Below are positions 46,584-58,200 of a stretch of DNA of 64,000 bases, piece by piece. The DNA comes from Actinernus sp. WN-2022 (taxonomy: Eukaryota; Cnidaria; Anthozoa; Actiniaria; Actinernidae): the NCBI GenBank assembly GCA_030867875.1, contig JAOWCC010000019.1, positions 36,251,976-36,315,975 on the forward strand, given 5' to 3'. How positions within the stretch are numbered: the stretch's first letter is position 1; every line of letters begins with the position of its first letter. The notes beneath the pieces are model-generated. The model saw only the letters and a list, made by a program, of their open reading frames with translations. It ran no database searches and was not told the DNA's origin. The position numbers and the translations under genes are program-made.

Positions 46584-48321
46584 GTATGTGGGTCGTGTGA
46601 ATATACAGGATATATGCACGGGATGTTAGAAATCATTTATAATTCATTGTTGTGACCTTGTGTATGAATGTATGCAAACATTTGACCCCATAACAGTTAC
46701 ATATATCAGGTGCATCATGGGTAATTTTAACCTATAATCAGCTTGAAAAAAATAAAGTTGTGCAAACAAAATTATGTAGATGTATTAAGTAGTGCATTAT
46801 GATTATTTTCAGTTCTGTTTCATGAGATTCATAAATATTTCAATATAAATTACCCACTCTGGTATATATGTTGGGCACCACAGACGAAATGATAAAACAC
46901 CGGATCTCCTAGCGTGTAGGGATCTGATCAGCAATATATATATATATAAATAGACAAGAAAGGAAAGGCTGATTCAACGGTCGAGTTTTTTCTTCCAATA
47001 TTCCACATGGAATGTACACATATGTGTTCGGGCTACCTGTGGTGCACAACAGCAGACTGGGTTCTAGTCCTAAATAAAATGGCGGATGCTACAAAGCCAT
47101 CTGTTTAAACTATAATGGGTAAATGTTCTGTGTAAAATCGACAAGAAGATAATTATCGTAAGTTGTGGCTTCGAGACCATGACAGAGCTGGGGAGGAGAG
47201 CACAAATAAGGCTAGAATCAGGTATGCATTTATCGCTGATTCATCCTTCGTATTACTAATTTCTCTTATTTTGAAGTTGATTGTTAATTAGTTGTTGTTT
47301 ATTGCAAAACCATAGGCATAAGTGACAAATAAATTTATCACCCAGTTATTTTAGGGCTATGTTTCTCATTCCTGTCCGTTATTTGTCCCGTTATTCTGCA
47401 CACGATACAGATTGCATCTGGCGTTGATTGTTTATTTACGTTGGACCCGGGCGTTGGGAGTATGTTACTTTGGCCTCACTGCTCCTAAGCTGAATAAACT
47501 TTACAAACTTTTTAGTCCCCAGTTGTATTTCCAAATGACTGATCTACAAAATAATAACTCTCTCATCTTCTACAATTTCGCCGCATCGATAGTATTCGAA
47601 TGTCATTTTACCCTAAAATTTGACTTTTTGAAAAATAATTTCGGAAGTCACTTGTACATGAAAGCCTTACTCCTTGAATACTGAATATTTATTGGCACTT
47701 ATATCATAATTAAATTGCAATTGGTCGTGTTTATGCTGTAGAAACGTTTTGTGTATATAGCTTATATGGTTTGTTCAAAAATATTCTGTAAACATGACTA
47801 AAAATACATAGTGGAAATACCCCTCAAACCGAGGCAGTTCGTACTGACCCCCATATCTCTTACAGTTTTTGGAATTTTTCCAAAATATTCTACCAAGTCT
47901 AATGCCAGGCCAATAGTAACATATGTGCAAAATATGAACAAAATCTGAGATGTACCATGTAGACTCATTTTTTCAGGGTGCATGGTTTTCACATGGATGC
48001 CCTCTTAAATAGAACTTCAAACTACATGTAATTATAACAGCAGTCACCATAAATTGAAATACATTTCAAAGAAAATACTTTGTATCACAATAAACCCCAC
48101 AAATTTTCGAGTGATATATGTTAAATACAGTTGCATTTGCAGAGGAATTGGCTTTTCAAAGCTAGCAAGAATTCTGTGGTGGCAAAAGCTGTCAAATTGC
48201 CAATATTCATCCTTTCTAAATTTTAAGACTTTTGAATTAAGTGTGCCATTATTTTAAAATTTAAGAATTCTGTTTGTACTGCTGAAAATACAAATGCAAT
48301 AATATTTTTAAATTAATTTAC

Positions 48322-48487
48322 CTGGAAAGCATTCCTAAATATGAGTATGCCAGCATCTTAGATGCAAACTGATTGACCACCGAGTGATAACCTTCGAGAC
48401 AGCTGGTTTGTGCAACTGGTGATGCCTGCTTAATTCCTTCTTTTTTTTTGTCCATTGCCACACATAGCTTCTCATATACATTTGATC
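48322..48487 (-). CDS. THAP/Kolobok-like gene exon
   Basis: Bounded by TTTTTTTTAG and CTTTCCAG|GTAAAT. The frame reads NVYEKLCVAMDKKKEGIKQA and CLEGYHSVVNQFASKMLAYS. The ExxHSxxNxFxxK block is typical of the C-terminal catalytic part of this transposase family and may carry the last acidic residue (Glu of LEGYHS). Phases match both neighbours. Confidence 0.65.
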
Positions 48488-48982
48488 CTAAAAAAAAGTG
48501 AGTTTAGGACAGAAAGATCATTTTACATTCATATTAATTAGGGGTTTCATTAAATTTTGAAGTACGTTCAGAGTACATTTGTAGCCATACTTGTAACAAT
48601 AACAAAGTCTTTGAGTAGCTGTAGCAGACTGAAAAATGTAGCAAGAGTGAAACAATGAGTAGGCACCAGAGTTCTGCCAGTAGCCGACTTCTATTGAACC
48701 CTCTGTTGATAAATCTTCATGAAAAACCTATCTCCTTTAAATAATTTGTCTTTTTTAAAATCTGTACTTGAATAATACATGTATACATATGTTGTTCAAA
48801 GCATATATTATTCCATCAACCAGATTTATTAATCCCAATCTAGTTGATGAAGTACATCTACATGTAATCTAGCAGGTTTGACACTTACATTGGATAAGTG
48901 GATAGAACTATCTACTCTGAACAATTGGGACCTGGTTTCAACACATAGTACTATGTACAATGTACATACACATACAGTGTAC

Positions 48983-49219
48983 CTTTAGTCAACCATACGC
49001 GTTCCTTGGTAACCTCTGAATGTGCACATTTATTAAACAGCCTGTTGGGAATATCTTTGTGCTTGTTGATGATATGATATTTGAATGCCCTGAATTTAGC
49101 CAGGATGACATCTCCAAGCTTAGCTGCCCAGTAAAAATGTCTTACACAGGCCTTCCTCCACATCCCAATAACTTCAAAGCCCTTCTCTTTACCCAGTTTG
49201 CTGAGAACTTTCTGAATTT
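48983..49219 (-). CDS. THAP/Kolobok-like gene exon (phase slip)
   Basis: Bounded by TTGTGGCAG and GACTAAAG|GTACAC. The frame reads IQKVLSKLGKEKGFEVIGMW, ACVRHFYWAAKLGD, HKDIPNRLFNKCAH, RVWLTK. The upstream exon ends in phase 2, but this exon needs one base fewer at its start (one extra A). A one-base insertion at the junction is therefore likely. Confidence 0.6.
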
Positions 49220-49270
49220 CTGCCACAATATTTAAACAAAAAAACACATTAGTCTACAAGAAACTGCAAA

Positions 49271-49680
49271 TACTGTGAATGCTCGAATTAGCACCCAGGG
49301 CGCTTATTTAATTTCCGGGGGGGGGGGGGGGGGGCTTATTTCGTTTTTCAAATTCCGGCCTCAAAATGACAGTCTTTATTTCACGTGAACACAAACTGTA
49401 ACATTACATGTAAATAGAAATACTGGAACGTATATTTTAGTAGAAACACAAATCTGTGTGTGTGGTACATATTTACACTTTGCTTTCTACGTCCTGTTGT
49501 CACTAAGTTCCGATAATAAGTATGGTATACCATATATTCAGTAATTCGTTCTTTCTTTTGGGGAGGGGAGGGGGTGGCTTATTAGAAGGCAGCACTTATT
49601 TAATATTTTTAGCCTCAGGGGGCGATAATTCGAAGGAGGCGCTTCTTTGAAGCTGGGTGCTAATTCAAACATTCACGGTA
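49271..49680. mobile_element. 410-bp MITE with G-rich core
   Basis: TACTGTGAATGCTCGAATTAGCACCCAG and the inverse CTGGGTGCTAATTCAAACATTCACGGTA. Inside are a poly-G run at 49317-49333 and a second at 49559-49573. Confidence 0.7.
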
Positions 49681-49956
49681 ACACCATATTCACCCTTTTT
49701 CAGCAATAGAAAATGCACAACTTGTGACTTGACAAGAAGCCTTATTTTATAGCACCTTTTGTTATATGTAGCTAGCTACATTTAGTTCCATAATGTATTT
49801 TAATGCTGTACCAACTGAATTTGTGAAAATTGTTGTCATTAGTCATTTTTGAAAATCATAGCCTTGTTTGATAAAACCTGATCTTGAATACTGGTAGCTG
49901 TCTTGGCCAAAATTTAAGGTAGTGGTATTAATCGTAGACATGAAAATTAACCTTAC

Positions 49957-50168
49957 TTTTGCCAATATGCACATTCGAAGAAATGGTCAATAACTGGTTT
50001 GCCAAATTCCTTGCACTTTTTGGGGCATTCAACCCGCATCCATTTAGCAATTGATGAGTGACGGTCTGATATGAAAGCCTGGACTATGAGAGCAGTGCCA
50101 AGGAGGAAGCTAAATGCCTCTTGGTGACCCTTAAACTCCATGGCAGAACTGCTACCTGCCTGATTGGC
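49957..50168 (-). CDS. THAP/Kolobok-like gene exon, second catalytic Asp region
   Basis: Bounded by TTTGTATGCAG and GGCAAAA|GTAAGG. The frame reads ANQAGSSSAMEFKGHQEAFS, ALIVQAFISDRHSSIAKWMR, then VIDHFFECAYW. The SDRHxxIxxxM block is the usual site of the second catalytic Asp in this RNase-H-fold family, and the acidic His-rich block after it is conserved. Phase matches the upstream exon. Confidence 0.65.
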
Positions 50169-50265
50169 CTGCATACAAAAGAAAATTACATCAACTTAAT
50201 ATATCTTTCATATTGTTAATAAATAAAGTTTTGTGATATATTATTGTAGACCTCAGTGTATTGGG

Positions 50266-50930
50266 TCATTCCACAGTATTTTGTATGTCATGGAGAGGAC
50301 ATGGAGGTCGTTGGGTTCGAGTCCCACTTGGGTCAGATATTTTTTCTCTTTCCCTCGTAGGGCGTGCACACTTAGCACTACAGCTTACCACTTTATATAT
50401 TACATTCTTTACACTTACTAGTGCTACGCGGCAAACATGATTCAATATCATAACTACATATACATATATAATCGCCGTGACCCCATATAACGCACCAATA
50501 CCCACGATTGCTCTCATCTGACTCGATAGCTCAGTTGGTAGAGCGCCAGACATGTAACCTGGAGGTCGTTGGGTTCGAGTCCCACTTGGGTCAGATATTT
50601 TTTCTCTTTCCCTCGTAGGGCGTGCACACTTAGCACTACAGCTTACCACTTTATATATTACATTCTTTACACTTACTAGTGCTACGCGGCAAACATGATT
50701 CAATATCATAACTACATATACATATATAATCGCCGTGACCCCATATAACGCACCAATACCCACGATTGCTCTCATCTGACTTGATAGCTCAGTTGGTAGA
50801 GCGCCAGACATGTAACCTGGAGGTCGTTGGGTTCGAGTCCCACTTGGGTCAGAGATTTTTTCTCTTTCCCTCGTAGGGCGTGCACACTTAGCACTACAGC
50901 TTACCACTTTATATATTACATTCTTTAGAC
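50266..50930 (+). repeat. Tandem tRNA-Thr-like SINE, three copies of 258 bp
   Basis: GGAGGTCGTTGGGTTCGAGT recurs at 50303, 50561 and 50819, exactly 258 bp apart; the first copy lacks its tRNA 5' half. Each full head (50520, 50778) has box A TAGCTCAGTTGG and box B GGTTCGAGTCC. A 7-bp acceptor stem (GACTCGA/TTGGGTC with two wobbles) and an anticodon stem-loop CCAGA-CATGTAA-CCTGG place TGT (Thr) as anticodon, but position 33 is A, not T, and pair 31-39 is A-C. It is therefore a SINE or tRNA pseudogene, not a working tRNA. The tail is shared among copies. The minus-strand frame through it (GTRTQRPPGYMSGALPTELSS) is a spurious protein. Confidence 0.8.
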
Positions 50931-51075
50931 ATACAAATCAGTCTTCCTATTTAATGATGTAGCTAGAATTAAGACTTTTACACATCTGAAATCTGCCTAA
51001 ATTCATGTCAAATAACAAAATAACTTGCTGTAACAAAATAACTTGCTCACCAGCAAGCTTTCATAATGCAATTAC

Positions 51076-51613
51076 CTGTACAAGAACGATGTGGATAATG
51101 AGCCCAACAGTGCAACAAAATATGGTGTATGTGCCATATTTTGCCGAATGGCCCATACTGTCGTGCCTGCCATCACCAGCCAGTATGACCTCTTTCCCAC
51201 TCAGTAACTCAAGTATTTTACCTTGGTAGCCTCGCCAGAACTTTACAATTGTTGGAATGAGTAGATGACGCTGGTGGTAATAATAAGTAAGGTGGCGGTA
51301 CACAAGAACTCCATGTGCCTTAACACCAAGATAACTTTGTTTATCGAAGCACCAGCACAAATTATAGCAAAGCTAAGGAGACGATTTCCAGCAGGAAACT
51401 TCCCAAGCATATATCGCTGGCTTTGCCAAGTATAAACACCAGTGCATTTACTGCAGGATGACTTGATAGTTAACATAGTACCAGACTCTGTTACACTAAG
51501 AAGAGGGTTGCTGGCAAAGCAGAAGTGGCAGGTCTGGAAGAGCAACATGAGCTTTGACAAAAATACGATCCCCTTAGGCTCCTCCCTGATGTTGGAACCA
51601 TGGCAACTTAACC
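51076..51613 (-). pseudogene. THAP/Kolobok-like gene exon, first catalytic Asp (frameshifted)
   Basis: Bounded by TATATGTAG and TTGTACAG|GTAATT. The frame reads SKLMLLFQTCHFC, then a Cys-pair finger (CHFC ... CSKC), TWQSQRYMLGKFPAGNRLLS, FAIICAGASINKV. One missing G near 51310 shifts the frame to TYYYHQRHLLIPTIVKFW and ILAGDGRHDSMGHSAKYGTY. GDGRxDSxGHSAKYGxY is the hallmark catalytic block of this family, with the first Asp. This is the clearest evidence for a Kolobok-like transposase. Confidence 0.7.
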
Positions 51614-51902
51614 TACATATAAATAAAGCAAACAAAAGCAAATTCTAAATCTCATTTCATTAAAAATATATAAAACCCTTTGTTCAATTCAAATGATATC
51701 AGTCAATATAAGGTTGTGTTTGTTACCAGTGTAACAAAGGGCTAACACTCGAAACATCAACTTCTTCTCGCTTACCATGGCGGTTAGCTTACCCTACTTC
51801 ATTGATTACATGTATACTGGTCAGAGTTTATCTTCCCCACCGACGCAGATTCACACTAGTTTTTACAGGAACTAGTCATCCATTGTATTTAGAATAACAT
51901 AC

Positions 51903-52116
51903 CCAGGCTTTTGTTGTTGTTCGCTATCATCCTCATCACCTGCCTTCTGATAAGCATTCTCTATTTCGTCTGGTGTCCACTGTGGGTCTTCCTCATCACT
52001 TGCAGATTCATGTTTAGTTGTCTCCTCGATGTCACAAGCCATCTTTTCAACATCATCTGGTACTAGGCCCGGCTGATCTCTCTCCTCCAAAAGTACTTCA
52101 CTTTCAGTTTGTGTCT
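51903..52116 (-). CDS. THAP/Kolobok-like gene exon, acidic linker
   Basis: Bounded by AAAAAAATAG and AAGCCTGG|GTATGT; phases match both neighbours. The frame is strongly acidic (EVLLEERDQPGLVPDDVEK, ESASDEEDPQWTPDEIE, GDEDDSEQQQKPG) with no domain. Confidence 0.65.
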
Positions 52117-52277
52117 CTATTTTTTTAAAGAATACATTATGAACAATACAGTATAAAACATTTTAATTGGCTAAAATGGCCCAAAAGAACCATTTTTCTT
52201 TTTGGTAAAACAAATTTGGGGGGCCGTTTTGGCCGTTTGATTTTTCAGATCAGCTACTGGCTCCAGCAGTTACATGT

Positions 52278-52441
52278 ACTCATTGTTTTCCCTTCGGCTA
52301 CTTTTTCAGTGTGCTACAATACATTTACAAGACTAGATAATCATCATATTTAGAGGGCTACATAAATTATGATGATTATCTAGTCTTTTAGTAAATGCAC
52401 TGTAGCACACTGAAAAAGTAACAGAATGGGAAACAATGAGT
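52278..52441. mobile_element. 164-bp palindromic MITE
   Basis: Arms of about 75 bp: CATTGTTTTCCC, CTACTTTTTCAGTGTGCTACA, GACTAGATAATCATCATA, each with its inverse on the right arm. Intronic. Confidence 0.75.
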
Positions 52442-52875
52442 CATACAACATGTACATGTATGATGAACATCTTGTGTGGCTACTTCAAAAGTTAGTGAAA
52501 CCTTTGAAAGCCCTGTATAAAGTATGCATTCACTCAGGCAGGATCTGCCAGAGTGAATAAATCTCATACCTATAAATAACAGGGTTTCTTCAATGTTCTG
52601 GCATCATGATTAGGAGCCATTTTTTTTTCCAGGAGGGCCTTGGGGGGAAATGGAGGTGATATATTTGAGACATCTGTCCTACATGTACATTCAATACTCT
52701 CCTCTCAGATTCCAATACATTTCTTTTGCCACTCCTCCTTTTTACATATTTATTCCCACTGTCCTTAGTTATGAGAGTCTTTTATTAATACCTCCTTCCC
52801 TCAAACCAATTCCCCTATTACTATAAAAAACTAATACTCCCTTACAAGATGTCAGAATAATAAAATAATGCACAC

Positions 52876-53035
52876 CTGATGAAACCATTACTGCATTTTT
52901 GTTCATTGTTTGAAAAGTCTCGGCCCATTTGGTCTGTCTTGCCTCCAAACGAGACTCCACGTTTCTTAGTTGTCTTTGCAACTTTTTCTTTTCTTTTTTG
53001 AGTCCATCACAGCTCTGACAGTCAATTTCAGGAGT
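52876..53035 (-). CDS. THAP/Kolobok-like gene exon, coiled coil
   Basis: Bounded by ATTCCTTTCAG and TTCATCAG|GTGTGC; phases match. The frame reads IDCQSCDGLKKEKKKLQRQL and NVESRLEARQTKWAETFQTM, a coiled-coil helix like that following THAP fingers in related proteins. Confidence 0.65.
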
Positions 53036-53171
53036 CTGAAAGGAATACAAATATGCACATTTACAAATTTGAAAGAAAAGTATTACAGTACATTGATTCA
53101 CTTCAGAAACAAAATGCAATATTATGTGCCTGTATCCCAATTGAATGCATCTGCATAGGAGGGTTCTGTAC

Positions 53172-53318
53172 CTGGACAGGAGGTACTGGCATATCAGAGG
53201 GAAGTACTGGCATATCGGATGGAGTTACACTTACTGGCACATCGGATGAAGGTGCTGGTGAATCGATTGGAGGTATTTGGATAGGAGGATCAGCTATCCT
53301 GGCTGCTTGATGAACATT
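53172..53318 (-). CDS. THAP/Kolobok-like gene exon, Pro-rich repeats
   Basis: Bounded by TTTTTTGTCAG and CTGTCCAG|GTACAG; phase 0 on both sides. It encodes IQIPPIDSPAPSSDVPV and then repeats of SDMPV, a low-complexity linker. Confidence 0.65.
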
Positions 53319-53612
53319 CTGACAAAAAACGTTTTTGGAGTGATTGCAGAATACTCTACCAATTGGTTAATTAATAATTGAGTTTCTCAAATTTTCATAC
53401 AAACCTTCTATTGTAAAAACATAACCACTAAAATATCAAAAAAACAAACCATTTTAACTGCAATTTAATCCTAGAACGTACTTGAATACATCTGCACTAA
53501 AAGGAGAACTCACTATTCAGTACAATTTTCAGAAGTTTTCATCAAAGTGATTTTTTGAATCTAGTATAAATAATATAAAAACTCTTTGCATATTTTGCTG
53601 AAAGCTACTTAC

Positions 53613-53684
53613 TTGTTTGTCTACTTCCATTGCTGTACTGCTGCTGGCTTCTGAACTTATGCCGGACAATAATTCCTTCACGAC
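53613..53684 (-). CDS. THAP/Kolobok-like gene exon, 72 nt
   Basis: Bounded by GGTTATTTAG and AAACAA|GTAAGT. The frame reads VVKELLSGISSEASSST then AMEVDKQ, joining both neighbours in phase 0. Confidence 0.6.
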
Positions 53685-53794
53685 CTAAATAACCGAGACA
53701 TAATGTTATTGAAGTGTAATTTTCCTTGTTAATGTTCTCGAGGTATTCTCGAGTCTAAAAAAAAGTAGCGTCGCTATATTTCACACATGTTTAC

Positions 53795-53899
53795 CTTGCG
53801 TCGACTACGGCGTACGCGTGAGGAAGATGTAGCTGCAGCAGATCCTTGATTTCCCCCCCAAATACTTGGAACCGAATGTTGTTTAAGACGGCGCAACTT
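53795..53899 (-). pseudogene. THAP exon, left part (broken by LINE)
   Basis: From the donor GACGCAAG|GTAAAC back to the LINE target site, the frame reads LRRLKQHSVPSIWGGNQG, then SRVRRSRRK. SVPSIW is the AVPTIF box that closes a THAP domain. The rest of the domain lies 5.3 kb away at 59165-59400. Confidence 0.7.
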
Positions 53900-53982
53900 G
53901 AGTGCAGTGCGTGGCTAACATGGCGGACGTTCGTTTTTGAGCTCCGCTAAAAATCTTCGAGAGCGTTAAGTTTTAAGCCGTT

Positions 53983-54801
53983 ATGCCGGTAGATAATAAC
54001 CCCAACAAACGTGTAAGAACTTCTAGCTCGGATAGTGAACATTCTAAAGTTATGGAAGAGTTTAGCCAGCAATTGCTGGATAAACTCGAGCAGATACAAA
54101 CAAATATAGATGATAGATTTTCCGGGGTTCTAGAGGAGTTAACTGGTATGAGACAAGACATGAATAATACCATCTCTGAGCTTAAAGGTGAAGTAAACCA
54201 GTTAAGGATGTCGCTAGAGGGCGCTTGGGCAGAGATTGAAGATATCAAGGAGAAGAACGGAGAGATGAAGAAGGAGCTTGAAAGAATTGTGGACGAGAAC
54301 GACAGCTTGAAGAAACAGACCTGCGAGCAAACGGAGCGATGCATTAAACTAGAGGACTACTCTAGAAGAGAGTGTGTGTATAATGTCCCTGAACACGAAG
54401 ATGAGAACTGAACGGATATTGTTAATAAGCTGCCCGTAGCAGCGGTTGGCATAGAGAGTGATATGAAGTTTCATGCAGTTCATCGGCTCGGAAAGCTTAC
54501 AAGGGCCAACTCAAGCGAGCGCTCGCGACCAAGGCCTTTAATAGCACGGTTCGTCAGCAGAGAAGACCGCAACCTACTATGGTACAACAGGTCCAAACTC
54601 AAGGACTCAGAGTTAAACAATATCTATTTGGATGAGGATTTGTCGCCGGAGTCAGCAAAGAAAAGGAAAATACTACGTTATGCCCTCAAAACCGCAAGAG
54701 AAAGGAACACTCCTGGTTCGTATAAATTGAGAGCAAATAGGCTTCATATTGGCAATGTTTCTTATACGGTGGATAATTTGCCTCATTACCTAAAGGCTTG
54801 A
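53983..54801 (+). pseudogene. LINE ORF1 protein, one nonsense codon
   Basis: Nucleic-acid-binding ORF1 of an L1/Tx1-type LINE, about 272 residues. A polar start is followed by a long coiled coil (about residues 20-120, heptads through LLDKLEQIQTN and KKELERIVDENDSLKK). Then come LEDYSRRECVYNV, the start of the RRM-like core, and RPRPLIARFVSREDRNLLWY, the C-terminal part. A single in-frame TGA at 54409-54411 interrupts it; the frame is otherwise intact to 54801. Confidence 0.75.
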
Positions 54802-55289
54802 AGGTTTGACTAGTATGATTTAATTTAATGTTACTGGACTAAACTCGTTATTCCAAAGTAGTAATATTTCAAGTCTGATTTACTAGAATGGTAATTATTT
54901 GAAACGTGTTTTTGATATAAACGCATTTATTTTGTCAATAGGATTAAATCAGTGAAGTAGTTTTTAAAGATATTTAGCTGTTTTTCGTCGAAAGGTTCAA
55001 ATTATTAGTATTACTAATTAGACCGTTCTTTTCCTTGATTTAATTTATTATACGACCCTAGTTAAATACGGCTTTTTAATGTTATTTAAATATTATTGAG
55101 TTATTTAGCTCTCAGAAGCTTTGTACTGCTATAAATTTTTGCAAGAGTACACTTCTTTAATTATTAATACCAACCAACTAGTTTTACATATTCTTTGTTT
55201 ATTGATGTTTTGTCTTGTATTGTGTGTATTGTTACTATTGAGTGCCCTGTGCCTTTTCCATCCCATAGATATTGGAAACCATTGTTATT

Positions 55290-58200
55290 ATGAGTAGTTT
55301 GGATTTTGAGGTACTCTCCATCAATGTCAGAGGTTTAAGAGACTACAAAAAATGTAGAATTTTTTTAAACTGGATCGTTAAACATAATGGTAACCGAGGT
55401 ATTACTTTTTTACAAGAAACTCACACAACTGAAGATAATGAGACAGAATTAACACAGCGGTTTAGAGGACAAGTAATTATGTCCCATGGGACGGCACTTA
55501 GTAAAGGAACGGCAATATTATTTGGTGAATCGTTAGACTTGAGGATTGTTGATCAAGTTGCAGACAAAGGAGGACGATATGTTATAGTACTATGCCAAAT
55601 ACAGAGTAGCAATTTTTTATTAGTAAATTCATATGCGCCAAACGATGAAAAAGGGCAAGTTTCTTTATTTAAAGAAATATCTTAACAAAATTCTTACCAT
55701 GGATTACCCATTAGATTCACAAATAATTTGGGCTGGTGACTTTAACTTCGTGTTTAGTAAAGAGTTAGAGGTAGAGAAGGATGGAAATCCAACCCTTAAG
55801 GTTAAATCAATAGAAACTATGGAAGCTATTTTGTCAGAATTGGATCTTTGTGACATATGGCGGTTGAGAAATCCCTCCACAAGGCGTTTTACTTGGCGAG
55901 GATCGGCGCAAGGGAAAAAGAGTAGTTTAAAGAAGATTCTTCAACGGAGGTTGGATTTCTTCTTTATTTCCGATGAGCTTCAACCGTATATTAGTTCATG
56001 TGACATTATTCCTGCCCCAGCTACAGACCATTCCTGTATTACCATTCACATTAAATATTTTAATGAAGAGAACAAAGGCTCATCTTTTTGGAAATTTAAC
56101 AATTCTTTGTGTGAGAATGAAGATTACATATCACGTTTTAAATCTCATATCTCTGAATTTAAATGTACATTAACGAGTGATGGTGTTCATAATTCTCAAA
56201 TGAGATGGGAACTGATTAAATATGAGATACGTAAGTTTACTATATTATTTTCGAAACGGTTAGCTAAAGATCGTAGAAATAAGTACAAAGATATAGAGGA
56301 CGCTATAAAGGAAATAGAAAATAAAATAGACTGGGAGAGAAATGAGAAACTAATTGAAGAACACGATAGGTTGTACAAAGAATTAGAAGTAAGAAGTAAT
56401 TATATTACTGAAGGTATTATTATAAGATCTAAGGCACGTTGGCATGAGATGAGTGAATAAGAGTACAAGGTATTTTCTTTCTTTAGAGAAGCGTAATAAA
56501 GCTAAAACACAAATAACAAGTTATTTGATCAAGATAATGTAGAATACACAAACCCTAAATGTGTTCGGGGGAAAATTTACAAGTATTTCAGTAATATATA
56601 TAAATCCAAATCAAATAAGTCTGAATCCGAATGCCTAGAGTTTCTTTCTGCGGTTGATATTCCCAAATTGTCAGTTGAAGATAGAGACGCCTGTGAATGT
56701 GAGATAGCACTAAATGAATGTTACAAAGCTCTAAATCAAATGGGGAAGTCAAAAACCCCGGTTAGTGATGGATTATCGAAAGAGTTTTATATGTTGATGT
56801 GGACAGTGTTAGGGGAAGATTTAGTGAAAGGTTTAAATGATAGATTTAAAAAAGGATGCCTGTCGACTTCACAAAAACAAGTGCTGATTTCACTTTTAGA
56901 AAAACCTTATGTAATAGAATGATTGATTTTTTGCCTTCATTAAGTCATTGTGACCAGGCAGCTTTTGTTAAAGGGCGAGTTATAGAGGACCCTATTAGGT
57001 TTATTAAGATGTATTTGACAAAGTGTATGATGATGATGTATCGTGTTTACTGTTAGCAGTCGATTTTGAGAAGGCATTCGACTCAATTGAGCATGGTTTT
57101 ATTTTTGCAGTTTTAAAGCATTTTGGATATGGCGACTCTTTCATTAACTGGATAAAGACCCTTTTGGCGGATAATGTTAGTTGTGTCTCTAACGATGGGC
57201 ACGCTACTATTTTTTTTAAGTTGGAAAGAGGAACAAAGCAGGGTGACCCCATTTCACCCTATTTATATATGTTAGTTATTGAGATTTTGGCTGAAATGAT
57301 TTGTAGTTGTAAGGAAATAGAAGGAATACACATAGGTAACGAATATAAGAAAATTGTATTATTTGCTGACGATACCACCTTTGTGTTAAAAGATGTAAAA
57401 TCATTTGACAGCGTGATAAATATACTTCAACGGTTTTGCGAGTTCTCTTCGCTACGTATTAATACGTCGAAATCGGAAGTAGGATGGTTAGGTAGGGAAA
57501 GTAGTAAAGAAGTGAAAAATAATATAAAATGGGTAGATTTTCATAAAAATGGTATTAAAATATTAGGTATTTTTTATTCTTATAATAAAACGCTTAGTTA
57601 TGAAAATATTTTTCAGAGGATTCTAGCAAATTTTAAAGCTACTCTATCTATTTGGCGAATGCGTAATTTAACTATATATGGAAAAAGTACAGGTAGTTCG
57701 CTCCTTGGCTTTATCGAAACTGTTATATGTGTGTTCGAAATTGTATGTCAATGAATCTTTTATTAATGAAGTTGAAAATGTTATTACGGATTTTATTTGG
57801 AATGGTAGAAAACCAAAGGTTAAATATTCAACCTTAATTGGCGAATATGAGGAGGGAGGAGTAAAACTACCTGATTTTTCTTCATACATTAAGGCTTCTC
57901 GGATTAAAGTAGCATTAAAAATTCAAAGGGGAGAGGAGATGTCTTCAAATATTTTGCCACAGTTTTGCTTACAGGAAATAGGGGGAACGGAGCAGTTGAT
58001 GTCGGTAGCATTCCACGTAGTTTAGCCAGTTATCAATTTGATGTTTTAAAGACGTGGGCAGAGGTTTTTGTTATTAGCATTCAACAACCTGTTTCTGTCC
58101 TTAGACATTGCCTTTGGAATAACAAATTTATTAAAATAGGTGGAAAATCCATTTTCCTGAAAAGATTTCATGAATGTAATATCAATTTTGTAAGGTCCTC

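Larger units (their letters stand above)
43104..48008. mobile_element. 4.9-kb TTAA-flanked inverted-repeat element
   Basis: TTAA at 43104-43107 and 48005-48008 bound inverse ends GAG-GG-TCCATGTGAAAACCATGCA. A weaker inverse match runs about 150 bp further in (TTTGAGATAT / ATATCTCTTACAG). Inside are a poly-C MITE, two small palindromes and no recognisable transposase. It lies wholly within one intron of the THAP gene. ORFs inside (for example 45330-46088) have no motifs. Confidence 0.65.

Noticed and set aside
50520..50593. Functional tRNA-Thr(TGT) gene
   Set aside because: Position 33 is A, one anticodon-stem pair is mismatched, and it forms the head of a repeated SINE unit.
50266..50907. 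213-residue minus-strand ORF with repeated SDPSGTRTQRPPGY
   Set aside because: It is antisense to the tRNA-like head of a SINE in three tandem copies, not a protein.
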